A stretch of 64,000 nucleotides of DNA from Ewingella americana. Lineage in GTDB: Bacteria; Pseudomonadota; Gammaproteobacteria; Enterobacterales; Enterobacteriaceae. Under the pieces are notes generated by a model. It was not told the origin of the DNA. It did no database searches and saw only the letters and a list, made by a program, of their open reading frames with translations. The translations under genes were made by a program, and so were the position numbers. Each line of letters starts with the position of its first letter. The stretch's first letter is position 1. Location: assembly GCF_006438725.1 (NCBI RefSeq), contig NZ_RCZD01000007.1, forward strand, positions 1 through 64,000, read 5' to 3'. Shown here piece by piece: positions 8,230 through 21,368 of this stretch.

Positions 8230-11200
8230 TTAGTCAAATTCCAGTTCCACCTGCTCGGTACCTACAAGCGTGCGCAGATCCAGCAACAGTTTATCGGTTG
8301 GCGTTACACGCCATGACGCACCGAATCGTAGCCGGGCACGCGCATTTTCTCGTTGGTAGTACAGATGGACTGGTATCGTCCCCGATCGATGTGGTTCCAA
8401 CGATTGGCGGAGACGGTTCAAAAGCTGGTCATCAATTTGCCTGTCAGTCAGCGAGATAGCAAGACCGCGAGCATATTTTTCCCGTGCTTCACTGATGTCC
8501 ATGACATCGCGGGCCATCATTTTAAGCCCACCACTGAAGTCATCAAAGCTGACCTGTCCTGTCGCGATAAGGATACGGTCTTTTTCCAATAAATGCTGGA
8601 ATTTTTCCAGCGCTTCGGTGAACAACATCACTTCAAGACGCCCCGAGCGGTCATCCAGCGTACAGATACCAATACGGTTTCCGCGTTTGGTGATCATGAC
8701 TCGCGCTGCGATCACTAAGCCGACGGCGATGGTCATTTTCCCCCGGTCAGTCGGGTGCATATCTTTCAGGCGTTGACCGCCGCCATAGCGCTCAATCTCT
8801 TTCAGATACTGCGTGATCGGGTGGCCGGTCAAATACAGTCCTAGCGTTTCCCGCTCACCGTCCAGAACCGTTTGTTCTGGCCAGCGCGTGACATTGGCAT
8901 AGGATTTCTCAACCTGCTCCGGCGCTTCAGCCAAGACACCGAACATATCCACCTGACCAATAGCTTCCGCTTTTGCGTGCTGGTCAGCGGCTTTTAGGGC
9001 ATCGGGTAACGAACTCATCAAGGCGGCACGGTGTGGCCCCAAACGGTCGAATGCGCCGGACATGATCAGTTTTTCGAGAATGCGTTTATTGAGTTTTTTC
9101 ACATCCGCACGGGCGCATAAATCAAACAGCTCTTTGAAATAGCCGCCTTCGTTACGCGCTTCGATGATCGCTTCAATCGGACCTTCACCTACGCCTTTAA
9201 TCGCGCCGATGCCGTAAACGATTTCACCTTCGTCATTAACGTGGAAATGGTACAAACCACTGTTGATGTCCGGCGGCAAGATCTTAAGCCCCATGCGCCA
9301 GCATTCATCTACCAGACCGACCACCTTCTCGGTGTTGTCCATATCAGCAGTCATCACCGCTGCCATAAACTCTGCCGGGTAATGCGCTTTCAGCCATAAG
9401 GTCTGATAAGACACCAATGCATAAGCCGCTGAGTGAGACTTGTTAAAACCGTAACCTGCGAATTTCTCCACCAGATCGAAGATTTTAACCGCCAGTTCGC
9501 CGTCGATACCGCGTGATTTCGCACCGTCCTCAAAACCGCCCCGCTGCTTGGCCATTTCGACCGGGTTCTTTTTCCCCATCGCACGTCGCAGCATATCCGC
9601 GCCGCCCAGCGAATATCCGGCCAGCACCTGAGCAATCTGCATAACTTGTTCCTGGTACAAGATGATGCCGTAGGTCGGCTCTAGCACAGGTTTCAGGGAT
9701 TCATGCTGCCACTGGATATCAGGGTATGAAAGCTCTTCACGGCCATGCTTACGGTCAATGAAGTTATCCACCATGCCTGACTGCAAAGGGCCGGGGCGGA
9801 ACAGCGCCACCAATGCGATCATGTCCTCGAAGCAGTCAGGTTTCAGGCGCTTAATCAGATCTTTCATACCGCGGGATTCAAGCTGGAAAACCGCAGTGGT
9901 TTCCGAACGCTGCAGCATATCGAAGCTTTTCTTATCTTCGAGTGGGATCGCTGCGATATCGATAGGTTCGAGGCCGGTTTTAGCGCGACGGGCATTAATC
10001 ATGCCCAACGCCCAGTCGATGATGGTCAGCGTGCGCAGGCCAAGGAAGTCAAACTTCACCAGCCCGGCATATTCAACATCGTTCTTATCAAACTGGGTAA
10101 CCGGGTGGTTACCTTCGGCATCGCAGTAAAGCGGCGCAAAGTCAGTAATTTTGGTCGGTGCGATCACCACCCCACCGGCATGTTTACCGGCGTTACGGGT
10201 GACACCTTCGAGCTTACGTGCCATGTCGATCAGCGCGCGGACTTCTTCATCTGCCTCATAAATTTCAGGCAACTGCGGCTCGGCGGCGAAGGCTTTCTCC
10301 AGTGTCATCCCAGGATCTGGCGGCACCAGTTTTGAAATGCGATCGACAAAACCGTAGGGATGGCCGAGTACTCGACCGACATCGCGGATAACGGCTTTGG
10401 CTGCCATAGTACCGAAAGTGATGATCTGAGAAACGGCTTCGCGGCCGTACATTTCCGCCACGTGATCAATGACCAGATCGCGTTTTTCCATGCAGAAGTC
10501 GACGTCAAAGTCAGGCATGGAGACACGTTCCGGGTTAAGGAAACGTTCGAAAAGCAGGTCAAACTCCAGCGGATCGAGGTCGGTGATTTTCAGCGCATAA
10601 GCCACCAGAGAACCGGCACCGGAGCCACGTCCCGGCCCAACAGGTACGTCGTTGTCTTTAGACCACTGAATGAATTCCATCACAATAAGGAAGTAACCCG
10701 GGAACCCCATCTGGTTGATAACACCCAGCTCTAACTTAAGACGGTCGTCGTATTCAGGACGTTTCTCTGCACGCTGTTCAGGGTCCGGGAACAGGAACTC
10801 CAGACGATCTTCCAGCCCTTCCTTCGATTTGGTAACCAGGAAGTCTTCGGTACTCATATCCCCGGTCGGGAACTGAGGCAGGAAGTATTCACCGAGGCGG
10901 ATAGTGACGTTACAACGCTTGGCGATCTCTACGCTGTTGAGTAGCGCTTCGGGAATATCCTCGAACAACTCACACATCTCATCTTCACTGCGCATGTATT
11001 GCTGCGGAGTGTAATTACGCGGGCGCTTAGGATCGTCGAGCGTGAAACCATCGTGGATAGCGACGCGGATCTCATGGGCATCAAAATCGCCCTGCACCAG
11101 AAAACGCACGTCATTGGTGGCGACCACCGGCAGGTCACGCTCAGCGGCCAAAGCCACAGCGGCGTGAAGGTAGTTTTCTTCTTCAGGGCGGCCAGTGCGG

Positions 11201-11712
11201 ATCAGTTCAAGATAATAGCGGTCAGCAAAGTATTGCTGATAAAAATCCAGACATTGTTCAACCTGCGGCTGATTACCGCGCGTGAGGAACTTACCGACAT
11301 CCCCCATTTTGGCACCAGAAAGCAGGATCAGGCCTTCGTTGAGCTCAGCCAGCCAGTCACGGTCAATGATCGGCCCCGCGGCACCATAACCACGCTGATA
11401 AGCGCGTGAGATAAGCAGGGTCAAATTCTGATAGCCCTGATTATTCATCGCCAGCACGGTCAGTTGAGCCAGTTCATCACCGAGGATCTCACTTTGTACG
11501 TTAAAATCTGCGCCGATGATCGGCTTGACCCCCGCACCGTGGGCAGCACCGTAGAATTTCACCAGTCCGCAAAGGTTAGTAAAGTCGGTAATGGCTAACG
11601 CAGGCATGCCCAGTGACGCCGCGCATTTCACCAACGGCCCAACTTTGGCTAATCCATCCACCATGGAGTAGTCACTGTGTACACGAAGATGAATAAAACG
11701 AGGTTCGGCCAT
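8230..11712 (-). CDS. dnaE: DNA polymerase III subunit alpha
   Basis: DnaE is the catalytic subunit of the replicative polymerase. The 1160-residue length equals E. coli DnaE. In order it has an N-terminal PHP domain ([15 protein letters not shown]), the C-family polymerase palm with the catalytic aspartates in [14 protein letters not shown] near residue 400, the [15 protein letters not shown] block, fingers, a helix-hairpin-helix region, an OB domain and a C-terminal tau-binding end. The gene is followed by accA after 12 bases and preceded by rnhB after 79 bases, the usual enterobacterial order. Confidence 0.98.
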   Translation of the reverse strand: MAEPRFIHLRVHSDYSMVDGLAKVGPLVKCAASLGMPALAITDFTNLCGLVKFYGAAHGAGVKPIIGADFNVQSEILGDELAQLTVLAMNNQGYQNLTLLISRAYQRGYGAAGPIIDRDWLAELNEGLILLSGAKMGDVGKFLTRGNQPQVEQCLDFYQQYFADRYYLELIRTGRPEEENYLHAAVALAAERDLPVVATNDVRFLVQGDFDAHEIRVAIHDGFTLDDPKRPRNYTPQQYMRSEDEMCELFEDIPEALLNSVEIAKRCNVTIRLGEYFLPQFPTGDMSTEDFLVTKSKEGLEDRLEFLFPDPEQRAEKRPEYDDRLKLELGVINQMGFPGYFLIVMEFIQWSKDNDVPVGPGRGSGAGSLVAYALKITDLDPLEFDLLFERFLNPERVSMPDFDVDFCMEKRDLVIDHVAEMYGREAVSQIITFGTMAAKAVIRDVGRVLGHPYGFVDRISKLVPPDPGMTLEKAFAAEPQLPEIYEADEEVRALIDMARKLEGVTRNAGKHAGGVVIAPTKITDFAPLYCDAEGNHPVTQFDKNDVEYAGLVKFDFLGLRTLTIIDWALGMINARRAKTGLEPIDIAAIPLEDKKSFDMLQRSETTAVFQLESRGMKDLIKRLKPDCFEDMIALVALFRPGPLQSGMVDNFIDRKHGREELSYPDIQWQHESLKPVLEPTYGIILYQEQVMQIAQVLAGYSLGGADMLRRAMGKKNPVEMAKQRGGFEDGAKSRGIDGELAVKIFDLVEKFAGYGFNKSHSAAYALVSYQTLWLKAHYPAEFMAAVMTADMDNTEKVVGLVDECWRMGLKILPPDINSGLYHFHVNDEGEIVYGIGAIKGVGEGPIEAIIEARNEGGYFKELFDLCARADVKKLNKRILEKLIMSGAFDRLGPHRAALMSSLPDALKAADQHAKAEAIGQVDMFGVLAEAPEQVEKSYANVTRWPEQTVLDGERETLGLYLTGHPITQYLKEIERYGGGQRLKDMHPTDRGKMTIAVGLVIAARVMITKRGNRIGICTLDDRSGRLEVMLFTEALEKFQHLLEKDRILIATGQVSFDDFSGGLKMMARDVMDISEAREKYARGLAISLTDRQIDDQLLNRLRQSLEPHRSGTIPVHLYYQRENARARLRFGASWRVTPTDKLLLDLRTLVGTEQVELEFD

Positions 11713-11791
11713 ATCCAGAGTCCAGAAATGAGTAATGAATGAACGATTGTCGGAATGACAAACTACTGTGGCTGACGCGAAAACGCGCTAG

Positions 11792-12388
11792 CTAAGCCAG
11801 ACCCAGCGCACGTTTGACCGGTGCGAAACTGCGTCTGTGGTGCGATATGGCCCCCAGCCTCGACAGACTCTCGAGATGGACTGGGGTTGGATAGCCTTTA
11901 TGCTTGGCAAAACCATATTCAGGGAACTGACGATCCAGCTCGACCATCTCACGATCGCGTGTCACTTTAGCTAAAATAGAGGCCGCGCTGATTTCCGCGA
12001 CTTTGCTGTCACCCCTGACCACGGCCTGAGAGGCCATTGGCAATACCGGGCAACGGTTGCCGTCAATTAACACCATATCAGGCGTGATACCAAGACCCGC
12101 CACCGCCCTCTGCATGGCCAACATCGTGGCATGCAAAATATTCAACTGGTCAATTTCATGAGGTTCAGCGCGACCTAAACTCCAGGCCAGAGCTTTTTCT
12201 TTAATTTCGACATACAGGGCTTCGCGGCGTTTTTCACTGAGTTTTTTGGAGTCTGCCAACCCGACAATCGGTCTTGCGGGATCCAGAATAACCGCCGCAG
12301 TGACCACCGCACCGACTAACGGGCCGCGACCGACCTCATCTACACCCGCGATGCATAACGCCTGCGGATAGATAAAAATTTCACTCAT
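11792..12388 (-). CDS. rnhB: Ribonuclease HII
   Basis: RNase HII cuts RNA in RNA-DNA hybrids and removes single ribonucleotides from DNA. The 198-residue protein matches the E. coli length and carries the catalytic pair in [16 protein letters not shown] (Asp17, Glu18), a third acidic residue in VLIDGNR and the AKVTRDREM block. Its ATG overlaps the lpxB stop by four bases, so translation is likely coupled to lpxB. Its presence between lpxB and dnaE is conserved. Confidence 0.96.
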   Translation of the reverse strand: MSEIFIYPQALCIAGVDEVGRGPLVGAVVTAAVILDPARPIVGLADSKKLSEKRREALYVEIKEKALAWSLGRAEPHEIDQLNILHATMLAMQRAVAGLGITPDMVLIDGNRCPVLPMASQAVVRGDSKVAEISAASILAKVTRDREMVELDRQFPEYGFAKHKGYPTPVHLESLSRLGAISHHRRSFAPVKRALGLA

Positions 12389-13533
12389 CGTCTTGCCAGT
12401 TCCATCACGGCCTGAGCGGCCTGCTCATCGGCGTCACAGCGAATACTTTCATGCAATGCCAAAAAAGTTTCCTGCAACGCATGACTCTCTTCACCACCAG
12501 CGAGCAACGGTAACAAGGCCGCTGACAGTTTATCCGGCACACAGTCGGTTTGCAGAAGTTCAGTGACAATTTCACGCCCGGCCAGCAAGTTTGGTAACGA
12601 GACGTAAGGCGTTTTCACCAGCCGCTCGGCAATCCAGTAAGTGAAGGGTTTCATGCGATAACCCACCACCATTGGGCATTTCGCCAGCATACATTCCAGA
12701 GCGGCAGTGCCAGAGGCTAACAGTGCGGCATCGCTGGCGATCATCGCATCCCTCGCCTGCCCGTCCAGCAGATGAGCAGGTAAGTCAGGGGCGATGTCAG
12801 CCTTGATGCGTTCAAACTGCTCACGCCGCCTGGCGTTGACCAGTGGCACCACGATATGCAAGTCAGGATAGGTCTGGCGCAGCTGTAATGCTGTTTTGAG
12901 GAAATCGGCGCTGAGCATCTCCACTTCAGCGTGACGACTGCCCGGCAACAACGCCAGGCAATGCACGTCTGCAGGAATATCTAGTGCTGTTCGCGCCGCC
13001 TGTTTATCAGGCTGCAATGGCATAGAATCAGCCATTGTGTGGCCGATAAAACGGCAAGGTACGTTGAATTTATCGTAAAACGCTTTTTCAAAAGGCAAAA
13101 ACGCCAGCACCATGTGGGTGGCTTTCCCAATTTTGAAAACACGCTTTTGTCGCCAGGCCCAGACGGAAGGGCTGACATAATGGATAGTGCGAATACCACG
13201 CTGCTTAAGGCGCCCTTCCAGAGTGATGTTGAAGTCAGGCGCATCAATGCCCACAAACACATCTGGCTTTAATGCAGAAAAGCGCTGAGTCAGGTCTTTG
13301 CGGATTTTCAACAGGCGCGGCAAACGTTCCAGAACCTCCACCACGCCCATGACAGCCAATTCTTCCATTTCGTACCAGGCTTCACACCCTTCGGCCTGCA
13401 TCAGCGGGCCAGCGACACCGACAAAACGGGCGTCTGGATGGTGTTTCTTCAGCGCGCGAATCAAACCTGCGCCAAGAATGTCACCCGATGTTTCACCGGC
13501 CACCAGGCCGATCGTCAGAAAAGGCTTTTGCAT
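12385..13533 (-). CDS. lpxB: Lipid-A-disaccharide synthase
   Basis: LpxB joins UDP-2,3-diacylglucosamine and lipid X to form the lipid A disaccharide at the inner face of the cytoplasmic membrane. The 382-residue protein equals E. coli LpxB in length and belongs to glycosyltransferase family 19. Visible family segments are [17 protein letters not shown] at the N-terminus, [24 protein letters not shown] and [12 protein letters not shown]. It follows lpxA after 49 bases in the lpxD-fabZ-lpxA-lpxB run. Confidence 0.97.
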   Translation of the reverse strand: MQKPFLTIGLVAGETSGDILGAGLIRALKKHHPDARFVGVAGPLMQAEGCEAWYEMEELAVMGVVEVLERLPRLLKIRKDLTQRFSALKPDVFVGIDAPDFNITLEGRLKQRGIRTIHYVSPSVWAWRQKRVFKIGKATHMVLAFLPFEKAFYDKFNVPCRFIGHTMADSMPLQPDKQAARTALDIPADVHCLALLPGSRHAEVEMLSADFLKTALQLRQTYPDLHIVVPLVNARRREQFERIKADIAPDLPAHLLDGQARDAMIASDAALLASGTAALECMLAKCPMVVGYRMKPFTYWIAERLVKTPYVSLPNLLAGREIVTELLQTDCVPDKLSAALLPLLAGGEESHALQETFLALHESIRCDADEQAAQAVMELARR

Positions 13534-13582
13534 TATTTACCGCTTATTTACTCAATAAAGAGTTTACCGAATGATCAACCTG

Positions 13583-14371
13583 TCAGCGGATAATGCCACG
13601 TGTAGAACGGGCAAAGAAATCACTGAAGGGTTTGACTGCCGGGAATTCTGCGGCGATGTCGGCAATTTCAGGTTGGGCTTCTTCCAGCGTTTTCCCGCTA
13701 CGGTACAATATTTTGTAAGCGTTACGGATGGCGTGCAGTGAAGGCTTATCGAAACCGCGACGCTTCAACCCTTCGATATTAATACCGAATGGTGTAGCGT
13801 GGTTACCTTGAGCAATAACAAACGGCGGTACGTCCTGAGCCACGCCAGAACAGCCGCCGACCATTACGTGTGCACCGATGATACAGAACTGATGCACCGC
13901 GGTCATACCACCAATGATAGCGTGGTCGTCAATCTCGACATGACCCCCTAATGTCGCGTTATTGGCCAGAATACAACGATTCCCTATGGCGCAATCGTGG
14001 GCAATATGTGCGTTAACCATTAACAGGTTATCGTTACCCACTTTGGTCAAGCCACCGCCCTGAACGGTACCACGATGAATGGTGACGCTCTCACGAATAT
14101 TGTTGCGATCGCCGACTTCAACGCGTGTTGGTTCGCCCGCATATTTCAGATCCTGGTTAATTTCACCAATGGAGACGAACTGGAAAATGCGGTTGTCGCG
14201 ACCAACTTTGGTCACGCCATTAATAACAACGTGTGATTTAAGCTCAGTGCCTTCTCCGATTTCCACCTGGGAACCGACATAACAGAAAGGACCGATATGA
14301 ACACCGGCACCGATAACGGCACCGTCCTCAACAATAGCGCTTGGATGAATAAAGGCGGTTTTGTCTATCAC
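13583..14371 (-). CDS. lpxA: UDP-N-acetylglucosamine acyltransferase
   Basis: LpxA starts lipid A synthesis by moving a 3-hydroxyacyl chain from ACP to UDP-GlcNAc. The 262-residue protein (same as E. coli) is a left-handed beta-helix of hexapeptide repeats, seen from [20 protein letters not shown] onward. The catalytic His is within [12 protein letters not shown] or [10 protein letters not shown], the expected blocks near residue 125. A C-terminal helical part follows. It starts three bases after the fabZ stop. Confidence 0.97.
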   Translation of the reverse strand: MIDKTAFIHPSAIVEDGAVIGAGVHIGPFCYVGSQVEIGEGTELKSHVVINGVTKVGRDNRIFQFVSIGEINQDLKYAGEPTRVEVGDRNNIRESVTIHRGTVQGGGLTKVGNDNLLMVNAHIAHDCAIGNRCILANNATLGGHVEIDDHAIIGGMTAVHQFCIIGAHVMVGGCSGVAQDVPPFVIAQGNHATPFGINIEGLKRRGFDKPSLHAIRNAYKILYRSGKTLEEAQPEIADIAAEFPAVKPFSDFFARSTRGIIR

Positions 14372-14374
14372 TTA

Positions 14375-14830
14375 TTAAGCCTCCCGGCGGCGGGCGCACA
14401 TCATTGATGCCTCGCAAGCAATCTCACCATCTACTTTAGCGACACCTTTAAAACGAGCAACACCACGACGCTCTTTAATAAATTCAACTTCAAGAATCAT
14501 CTGGTCACCCGGCAGTACCGGACGTTTAAATCGAGCATCATCAATGGCTGCAAAATAGTACAGCTCGCCCGGCTCTAATTTTCCTACGCTTTTGAACGCT
14601 AAGATACCGGTGGCCTGCGCCATCGCTTCAAGAATCAATACGCCGGGGAAAATAGGTTTACCCGGAAAATGGCCCTGGAAGAACGGTTCGTTAAAAGAAA
14701 CGTTTTTCACTGCGCGTAAAAACTTCCCTTTTTCAAAATCCAGCACCCGGTCAACCAATAAGAACGGGTAACGGTGTGGCAGCAGATCCAATATCTCTTC
14801 AATACGCAGAGTATGAGTGTCAGTTGTCAA
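14375..14830 (-). CDS. fabZ: 3-hydroxyacyl-ACP dehydratase FabZ
   Basis: FabZ removes water from 3-hydroxyacyl-ACP in fatty acid elongation, and so competes with lipid A synthesis for the same substrate. The 151-residue hot-dog-fold protein has the catalytic His54 in [20 protein letters not shown] and the catalytic Glu68. Its place between lpxD and lpxA and its length are as in E. coli. An inverted repeat lies in the 145-base gap upstream. Confidence 0.97.
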   Translation of the reverse strand: MTTDTHTLRIEEILDLLPHRYPFLLVDRVLDFEKGKFLRAVKNVSFNEPFFQGHFPGKPIFPGVLILEAMAQATGILAFKSVGKLEPGELYYFAAIDDARFKRPVLPGDQMILEVEFIKERRGVARFKGVAKVDGEIACEASMMCARRREA

Positions 14831-14869
14831 AATACTCTTCCTGTCTAAAAACTGATGGCATCAATAACA

Positions 14870-14909
14870 CGGCCTGCTTGATCCCCAAAGAGGGTCATTA
14901 GGCAGGCCG
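14870..14909. repeat. inverted repeat in the lpxD-fabZ gap
   Basis: CGGCCTGC at 14870-14877 pairs with GCAGGCCG at 14902-14909, with a 24-base spacer. No T-run follows on either side, so it is not a typical intrinsic terminator. It could be a processing or attenuation structure within the operon transcript; this is inference only. Confidence 0.45.
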
Positions 14910-14975
14910 CAAATAGAAACATGTGCAGCCAGAGTTGGCGTACAGCCAGGGCTCCAGCACACGATAGTCGGTAAC

Positions 14976-15998
14976 TTAGTCTTCTTCGATTTTACGCTCG
15001 ACAGCTTTCAAGCGCTTATTCATCTCATCGATATTCATTACCAACGCAGCGGTTTTACGCCACACTTTATTCGGCTGTAACGGAATACCGGAGGAGTATA
15101 CCCCAGGTTCAGTGATTGGTCGCATCACCATTCCCATTCCTGTCACCACGGCCTTATCACAAATCTCCATGTGACCGTTGATAACACTGGCTCCGCCTAT
15201 CTGGCAGTAGCGTCCAATTTTCAGACTACCAGCCATAATGACACCGCCTGCAACCGCCGTATTGTCGCCAATCACGACGTTGTGCGCAATCTGACATTGG
15301 TTATCGATGATGACGCCGTTGCCGATGAGGGTGTCGTCGAGTGCACCGCGATCGATGGTGGTACAGGCACCAATTTCAACACGATCACCAATTAAAACCG
15401 TGCCGAGCTGTGGAATTTTAATCCAATTACCACGATCATTGGCATAACCAAAACCGTCGGCACCGATGACAGTACCGGATTGAACAAGGCAATCTTCACC
15501 AATTTCAACACGATGATAAATAGAAACATTTGCCCAGATGCGGGTTCCTGCCCCTAATTTTGCATTCTTACCGATGAAACAGCCAGCGCCGATAACCACG
15601 TTATCGCCAAGAAAAACGCCAGACTCAATCACCGCATTCGCGCCTACCGAGACATTCTTACCTAAGGTTGCGCTGTCAGAAATGACCGCACTCGCGGCGA
15701 TATCCTGCGCAGGAGCGGGCGTAGTGTCGAGCAGCTGCGCCATGCGGGCGTAAGTCAGGTAAGGGTTTTTAACCACTAATGCCGCTGTTTGGCAAAATGG
15801 CAGATCCGCTTCCGTCAACACTACAGCCCCTGCGGCGCAGGTCGCTAACTGTTCACGGTAACGGCTGTTTGATAAAAACGTGATTTGCTCAGAGTGTGCG
15901 GAATGCATTGAGGCAATGCCGGTGATGGCGAGATCGCCATCACCGTGCAATTGTGCATCCAACTGCTGTGCGAGATCAGCCAGTCGAATTGAAGACAT
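14976..15998 (-). CDS. lpxD: UDP-3-O-(3-hydroxyacyl)glucosamine N-acyltransferase
   Basis: LpxD adds the second acyl chain in lipid A synthesis, using acyl-ACP. The 340-residue protein has the N-terminal uridine-binding domain ([20 protein letters not shown]) and a hexapeptide-repeat beta-helix. The catalytic His is in [20 protein letters not shown] near residue 239, and the C-terminus is helical. It follows skp by one base, so the two are tightly coupled. Confidence 0.97.
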   Translation of the reverse strand: MSSIRLADLAQQLDAQLHGDGDLAITGIASMHSAHSEQITFLSNSRYREQLATCAAGAVVLTEADLPFCQTAALVVKNPYLTYARMAQLLDTTPAPAQDIAASAVISDSATLGKNVSVGANAVIESGVFLGDNVVIGAGCFIGKNAKLGAGTRIWANVSIYHRVEIGEDCLVQSGTVIGADGFGYANDRGNWIKIPQLGTVLIGDRVEIGACTTIDRGALDDTLIGNGVIIDNQCQIAHNVVIGDNTAVAGGVIMAGSLKIGRYCQIGGASVINGHMEICDKAVVTGMGMVMRPITEPGVYSSGIPLQPNKVWRKTAALVMNIDEMNKRLKAVERKIEED

Positions 15999-15999
15999 G

Positions 16000-16497
16000 T
16001 TATTTAACCTGTTTCAGCACATCAGCAGTGATGTCTTTGTCACTGCCAGCATAAGCTACAGCGTTAGCATCGATTACAACATCGTAACCTTGTTTGCTCG
16101 CAACAGCTTTAACAGCATCCTGGATACGGCTCAGGATTTTATTACGTTCTTCAGCCTGGCGGCGACGGTTATCCTGTTCAAAAGCCTGAGCTTTTGTAGA
16201 GAAATCTTCGCGTTGAGCCATAACGTCTTTTTCAAGTTTGCTGCGATCGCTGGCTTTCATGGTAGAACCATCACGCTGCAATTTCTGCATTTTAGTTTGC
16301 AGATCACGTTCTTGGGTCTGCAACTGAGTTGCACGGCCTTTGAACTCAGTTTCCAACTGTTTTGCTACAGCATCACGTGCTGGCATTTGCTGGAAAATGC
16401 TTTGTACGTTAACAACAGCAATTTTGTCAGCAGCTTGAACGCTTGCTGATGAAGCCATAACTAAACCGAGGCCGGCGGCATATAACCACTTTTTCAC
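16000..16497 (-). CDS. skp: Periplasmic chaperone Skp
   Basis: Skp is a trimeric periplasmic chaperone that holds unfolded outer-membrane proteins on their way to BamA. The 165-residue precursor has a signal peptide cleaved after about residue 22 (SVQA). The mature part is mostly charged coiled coil (residues about 40-130) forming the tentacles. The gene lies between bamA and lpxD, the standard place, and is translated from a well-spaced ATG at 16497. Confidence 0.96.
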   Translation of the reverse strand: MKKWLYAAGLGLVMASSASVQAADKIAVVNVQSIFQQMPARDAVAKQLETEFKGRATQLQTQERDLQTKMQKLQRDGSTMKASDRSKLEKDVMAQREDFSTKAQAFEQDNRRRQAEERNKILSRIQDAVKAVASKQGYDVVIDANAVAYAGSDKDITADVLKQVK

Positions 16498-16651
16498 TAT
16501 AAACTCCTTTCATCACCCGTTTGTGCCATCTTGGCACGATAAGTACACAATAAGCATGAGTTGAAAAACAATTCACGGGCGATATACCCGTGAAATGAGG
16601 CAAGCTCAAACCTTTGCGATTCCTGCGTAAAGGCTTATATCATTCAACGTG

Positions 16652-19078
16652 TTACCACGTTTTACCGATGTTAAATTGGAACTGTTCCGCTTTATCACCG
16701 TCGTATTTCTTAACTGGTTGTGCGTAAGAGAAGACCAAAGGTCCCAGTGGAGACATCCACTGCAGCGCAACACCTGAAGAAACACGGAAGTTGTCTGGCT
16801 TACTGTAATCAGGTACACCAGCAGCTTCAGTTTCTGCTGTATTCTTCCACGATGTATCCCATACGGTACCTCCGTCAACAAACAGTGAGGTACGTACCGA
16901 GTTAGCATATTTATCGCTTATGAACGGTGTAGGAACGATCAGTTCAGCACTCAAAATAGCCATCGCATTACCACCGACAGCATCGTCCGAGTTATTCACC
17001 GCACAGTTGCTGTAAGAAGTACTTCCCGCAGCGCAGTTATAATATGCCGCCTTAGGACCAATGGTATTCGACTGGAAACCACGAACGCTGCTTGAACCAC
17101 CGGCATAGAAGTTGTCGTAGAACGGCACTTCTTTACCGCCTAAGCCATCTGCGTAACCTGCGCGCGCGCGGCCCATCAGTACCCAGTTGCGGCTTTCGCT
17201 CAACGGCATATAGCTGGTTGAGTCGAACGTGATTTTGTAATACTCGTTATCAGAACCTGGAACTGTCACTTTACCATTCAAGCTGGCTTTAGTACCAGAC
17301 GTCGGGAAGTAACCGCGATCCAGATTGTTGTAACCCCAACCCAGGTTGGCAAAGAAGTCGTTCGCGCTGAAGTTGGAATCGGACGTTGTATCGGTACCCA
17401 CCGTGATAGGCGGGTTGATCCCTACAGAGTTCAAATATCTGAACATACTGACCTGAGGTTCCATATTGGACAGATCGTTATGTACATAATCCAAACCCAG
17501 TCGCAATGAGTTATTTTCATTGATTGGGAAGCCCAACGTACTGCCTATACCGTAACTTTTATTGGTATAGTCAGACAGATCCGCATTATCAGCTTTAAAG
17601 TCATTATAGAAGATACGGCCGCCCAGACTCACACCATCGACGGTGAAGTAAGGGTCAGTGATCGTAAATTCTGCATAGGTCTGATAATCGTTTTTGGTTC
17701 CGCTGATACCCACAGAGTTACCGGTACCCAACCAGTTGTCCTGTTGGACACCCGCCTGGAAACTGACGCCACTTTCAGTACCGTAGCCCACACCAAAGTT
17801 GAAAGTACCGGTGTTACGTTCTTTCACTTTATAGACTACGTCTACCTGATCAGGAGTACCTGGTACACGTTGTGTATCAACGTCAACGGTATCGAAATAC
17901 CCTAAACGGTTAAGACGCTCTTTCCCTTTGTCGACCAGATCGTTGCCCAACCAGGCACCTTCCATCTGGCGCATTTCGCGGCGCAGAACACTGTCTTTAC
18001 TTGTGTCATTACCTTCAAAACGCACATGACGAACGTAGAACCGGTTACCGGCATCAACACTGACATGCAGTTTAACGGTTTTATCAGCATCATTAATTTC
18101 AGGCTGAGTTTGCACGCGCGGATAAGCATAACCATAACGACCCAGCATTTGCTTGATGTCGTTTTCCATCTTGGTCACTTTAGCGCCGTTATACAGCTCG
18201 CCTTTGTCAATCTTAGTCAGGCTTTCCACTTCTGCGGAGTGCCCGGCCATGCTGCCATTGACTTCAACACCGGAAAGCTTGTACTGATCGCCTTCAGTAA
18301 TGTTGAGGGTAATGTAAATGCCTTTTTTGTCCGGCGTCAGGCTGACCTGTGTCGAATCAATGTTGAAACGGGCATAACCGCGATCCAAATAGAAGCTGCG
18401 CAAGGTTTCAAGGTCACCTGCCAGTTTCTGTTTCTGGTATTTACGATCGCCAACCACGTTCCACCAAGGCACTTCATCACGTAACTGGAAGCGTGAAATC
18501 AGTTCGTCGGTACTGAAAGCATGGTTACCGACGATGTTGATTTGCTGTATTTTCGCAGACACACCTTCGGTGAAGACCAGCTTCAGATCGACACGGTTAC
18601 GCGGTAAAGGCGTAACCACGGCTTTTACAGACGCGCTGTATTTACCGACGCTGTAGTAGAAATCTTCAAGACCTTTTTCAATGCTGGTGAGTGTGGTCCG
18701 GTCCAGCGCTTCGCCAACCCGGACGCCAGAGGCTTCCAGGTTTTCTTTGAGCATGTCATCTTTCACCGACTTATTGCCGGAGAAAGTGATGCTGGCGATT
18801 GTAGGGCGCTCTTTGACCTGAACAATCAAAGTATTACCATCGCGTAGGACGCGAACGTCCTCAAAGTTGCCAGTGGCAAACAATGCACGAATAGTATTAC
18901 TGATGTCGTCGTCGGTGATGGTATCACCTACGCGAACCGGCATATTGAGTAACGCCGCACCGACGGCAACTCGCTGCAGGCCTTCGAAATGAATATCTTT
19001 CACTACGAAACCGTCTGCACCGTATACGGTGGCGCTGCCAAACAGCAGCGACGCTATGAGCAACTTTTTGATCGCCAT
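16652..19078 (-). CDS. bamA: Outer membrane protein assembly factor BamA
   Basis: BamA is the essential core of the BAM complex that inserts beta-barrel proteins in the outer membrane. The 808-residue precursor has a 20-residue signal peptide ([20 protein letters not shown]). Five POTRA domains follow to about residue 420, then a 16-strand barrel. The barrel keeps the lid-lock motif [13 protein letters not shown] and ends in the outer-membrane signature FNIGKTW with a terminal aromatic residue. It sits between rseP and skp, 36 bases after rseP. Confidence 0.98.
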   Translation of the reverse strand: MAIKKLLIASLLFGSATVYGADGFVVKDIHFEGLQRVAVGAALLNMPVRVGDTITDDDISNTIRALFATGNFEDVRVLRDGNTLIVQVKERPTIASITFSGNKSVKDDMLKENLEASGVRVGEALDRTTLTSIEKGLEDFYYSVGKYSASVKAVVTPLPRNRVDLKLVFTEGVSAKIQQINIVGNHAFSTDELISRFQLRDEVPWWNVVGDRKYQKQKLAGDLETLRSFYLDRGYARFNIDSTQVSLTPDKKGIYITLNITEGDQYKLSGVEVNGSMAGHSAEVESLTKIDKGELYNGAKVTKMENDIKQMLGRYGYAYPRVQTQPEINDADKTVKLHVSVDAGNRFYVRHVRFEGNDTSKDSVLRREMRQMEGAWLGNDLVDKGKERLNRLGYFDTVDVDTQRVPGTPDQVDVVYKVKERNTGTFNFGVGYGTESGVSFQAGVQQDNWLGTGNSVGISGTKNDYQTYAEFTITDPYFTVDGVSLGGRIFYNDFKADNADLSDYTNKSYGIGSTLGFPINENNSLRLGLDYVHNDLSNMEPQVSMFRYLNSVGINPPITVGTDTTSDSNFSANDFFANLGWGYNNLDRGYFPTSGTKASLNGKVTVPGSDNEYYKITFDSTSYMPLSESRNWVLMGRARAGYADGLGGKEVPFYDNFYAGGSSSVRGFQSNTIGPKAAYYNCAAGSTSYSNCAVNNSDDAVGGNAMAILSAELIVPTPFISDKYANSVRTSLFVDGGTVWDTSWKNTAETEAAGVPDYSKPDNFRVSSGVALQWMSPLGPLVFSYAQPVKKYDGDKAEQFQFNIGKTW

Positions 19079-19114
19079 CGTTGTTATGCGTTCTTCCTAA
19101 CCTAATCTCCAGCC

Positions 19115-20470
19115 TTAAAGACGGGAGAAATCATTGAAAAGTGCAAGCCCCATTACCAACACCAGCACGACTGCGCCAATACGGTAACTGAAGTTTTGAA
19201 CTCGCTCGGAAACTGGCCCACCCTTTAGCTTTTCTATAGCCAAAAACACCAGGTGTCCACCATCTAACACTGGTAATGGAAAAAGGTTCACTATCCCAAG
19301 ATTGACACTGATAAGTGCCAAAAACATCAGGTAGTACACTAAACCATATTCCGCTGACATTCCTGCGCCCTGTGCGATAGAGATTGGGCCACTCAGATTG
19401 TTCAGCTTTACATCACCAGTTATTAATTTGCCCAGCATGTTGACCGTGAGTTTCATCAGTTGCCAGGTTTTATCCCCAGCCTCATAAAACGCCACAAACG
19501 GCCCATACTGACGAATAATTTTGTACTCATCAGGCAGAGGTATTACTTTCGGCACTACCCCGGCAAATCCCTGCTCTATACCCTTCCCTACCGACTTACT
19601 GTCCGGCACCAGCGTCATGCTAAGAGGTGAGCCAGCGCGCTCTATATCCAGCGCGATGGGTTTACCTGGGTTGTCGCGTACCAGCAAGGCGAACGTGCGC
19701 CAATTTGCCAAAACTTGACCATCGACTTTAACGATCCTGTCCCCAGCTTGCAAACCTGCTTTCTGGGCGGCGGAATCCTTTTGCACTTCAGCAAGCACTG
19801 ATTCTATCTGCGGGCCGCGAGGAATAATACCCAAGGCGACCACCGGGTCCTGCTTTTCAGGGTCAAATTGCCACTGATGTAAATCCAGCGTTTTTTCAAC
19901 CACCTCAGATGATCCAAACTGTGAGACACCTAAAGTGGTTTGATTGTTTCCAATCGCCCCCATTAAAGATAGACGAACTGATTCCCAATCAGGCGTTTCG
20001 ATACCGCCGATTGACTTAAGTTCCATGCCTGGAGAAATTTTGGATTGCGCAGCAATGGATTGTGGGGTGATTTCACCCACAACAGGGCGTATGGAAGGCA
20101 CGCCAATAATAAAGACCAGCCAATAGGCGAATACGGCAAAAATGAAGTTCGCGATCGGCCCGGCGCTGATGATCGCAGCCCGCTGCCAAACCGACTTACT
20201 GTTGAAGGTCAGATGACGAAGTTCTACAGGAACAGTTTCAACCCGCTCGTCGAGCATTTTGACATAACCGCCGAGGGGAATAACTGCGAGCACAAATTCA
20301 GTGCCGTGACGGTCAGTTCGTTTCCATATCGCGCGTCCAAAACCCACTGCAAAACGTTCTACCCGCACGCCGCAACGACGAGCAACCCAGAAATGGCCAA
20401 ACTCGTGCACGGTGATTAGCACCCCCAATGCAACGATAAAGGCGGCCAGATTCCAGAGCATGTTCATCAT
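19115..20470 (-). CDS. rseP: Intramembrane zinc metalloprotease RseP
   Basis: RseP is a site-2 protease in the inner membrane that cuts anti-sigma factor RseA to release sigma-E and also clears signal peptides. The 451-residue protein has the zinc motif HEFGH at residues 22-26 in the first membrane helix, two periplasmic PDZ domains (about 120-310) and the second active-site motif [11 protein letters not shown] in a C-terminal helix. A start at 20470 aligns end to end with the E. coli protein; Met4 is an alternative. Confidence 0.97.
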   Translation of the reverse strand: MMNMLWNLAAFIVALGVLITVHEFGHFWVARRCGVRVERFAVGFGRAIWKRTDRHGTEFVLAVIPLGGYVKMLDERVETVPVELRHLTFNSKSVWQRAAIISAGPIANFIFAVFAYWLVFIIGVPSIRPVVGEITPQSIAAQSKISPGMELKSIGGIETPDWESVRLSLMGAIGNNQTTLGVSQFGSSEVVEKTLDLHQWQFDPEKQDPVVALGIIPRGPQIESVLAEVQKDSAAQKAGLQAGDRIVKVDGQVLANWRTFALLVRDNPGKPIALDIERAGSPLSMTLVPDSKSVGKGIEQGFAGVVPKVIPLPDEYKIIRQYGPFVAFYEAGDKTWQLMKLTVNMLGKLITGDVKLNNLSGPISIAQGAGMSAEYGLVYYLMFLALISVNLGIVNLFPLPVLDGGHLVFLAIEKLKGGPVSERVQNFSYRIGAVVLVLVMGLALFNDFSRL

Positions 20471-20510
20471 ATTCGCAACTATTCCTTAGAAGACATCCCG
20501 TCTCAGACGG

Positions 20511-21359
20511 TTAATACACCAGCAGCATCAAACACGCGAATACAGGGACTGCAGCAGTCAGGCTATCGATACGATCCAGTATCCCGCCATGACCTGGGAT
20601 CAAACTCCCGCTGTCTTTTATGCCGGCTTCACGCTTGAACATACTTTCGGTCAGATCACCCAGTACCGAGGCCAACGCCGCGATCACTGAACACATCAGT
20701 AACGTGGCCGGCACGACGTTCAGCGGAACATATCGACCAAACAACCATGATATCAGGGCTGAAGTCAGAAGACCGCCGATTAATCCTTCCCATGTTTTTC
20801 CCGGGGACACTTTAGGGGCCAGTTTATGCTTGCCGAAAAGCTTGCCGAACAAATAAGCACCGGAATCCGCCCCCCAGACCAGAAGCATCACATACAGTAG
20901 CCACCACGCACCCGTGTGGTGATTTTCAGCATAGCCATACTGACGCAACGCCACCATACCCCAAAAGAAAGGGACGATGGTTAATAAACCGAAAACTAAC
21001 CTCAAAACGCGCGAATTTCGCCACAGCGAGGCCGATGCGGGATAAAAAATCACCAACAGGAATGCTGCACCCCACCACACCAGCGAGGCCCAGAGCGAGG
21101 CGCTCACCTGAGGCAGGTGAACCGACTGGCGATAAGCCGGTAAGCTCAGCATCATTGCGACCAGTAAAAAACCGCAAAGAATAGCTAACCAAATGCGCTG
21201 TGACCGTGATGAGAAACCGGACAACTGGCCCCATTCCCATGCCGCCAACATACAAACAGCCAAGGTCAAAATGGCAAAACCGAGCGGCGGTAACAAGAAC
21301 AGCGCCGCAATGACGATCGGGATTAAAATCAAAGCTGTGATAATGCGATACTTCAGCAA
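20511..21359 (-). CDS. cdsA: Phosphatidate cytidylyltransferase CdsA
   Basis: CdsA makes CDP-diacylglycerol from phosphatidate and CTP, the branch point of phospholipid synthesis. The 282-residue protein is a polytopic inner-membrane enzyme with about eight hydrophobic segments. Its signature is near the C-terminus: KVSPGKTWEGLIGG and then LGDLTESMFKREAGIKDSG and PGHGGILDRIDS, with metal-binding acidic residues. It starts nine bases after uppS ends. Confidence 0.97.
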   Translation of the reverse strand: MLKYRIITALILIPIVIAALFLLPPLGFAILTLAVCMLAAWEWGQLSGFSSRSQRIWLAILCGFLLVAMMLSLPAYRQSVHLPQVSASLWASLVWWGAAFLLVIFYPASASLWRNSRVLRLVFGLLTIVPFFWGMVALRQYGYAENHHTGAWWLLYVMLLVWGADSGAYLFGKLFGKHKLAPKVSPGKTWEGLIGGLLTSALISWLFGRYVPLNVVPATLLMCSVIAALASVLGDLTESMFKREAGIKDSGSLIPGHGGILDRIDSLTAAVPVFACLMLLVY

Positions 21360-21368
21360 AAGTTCTCC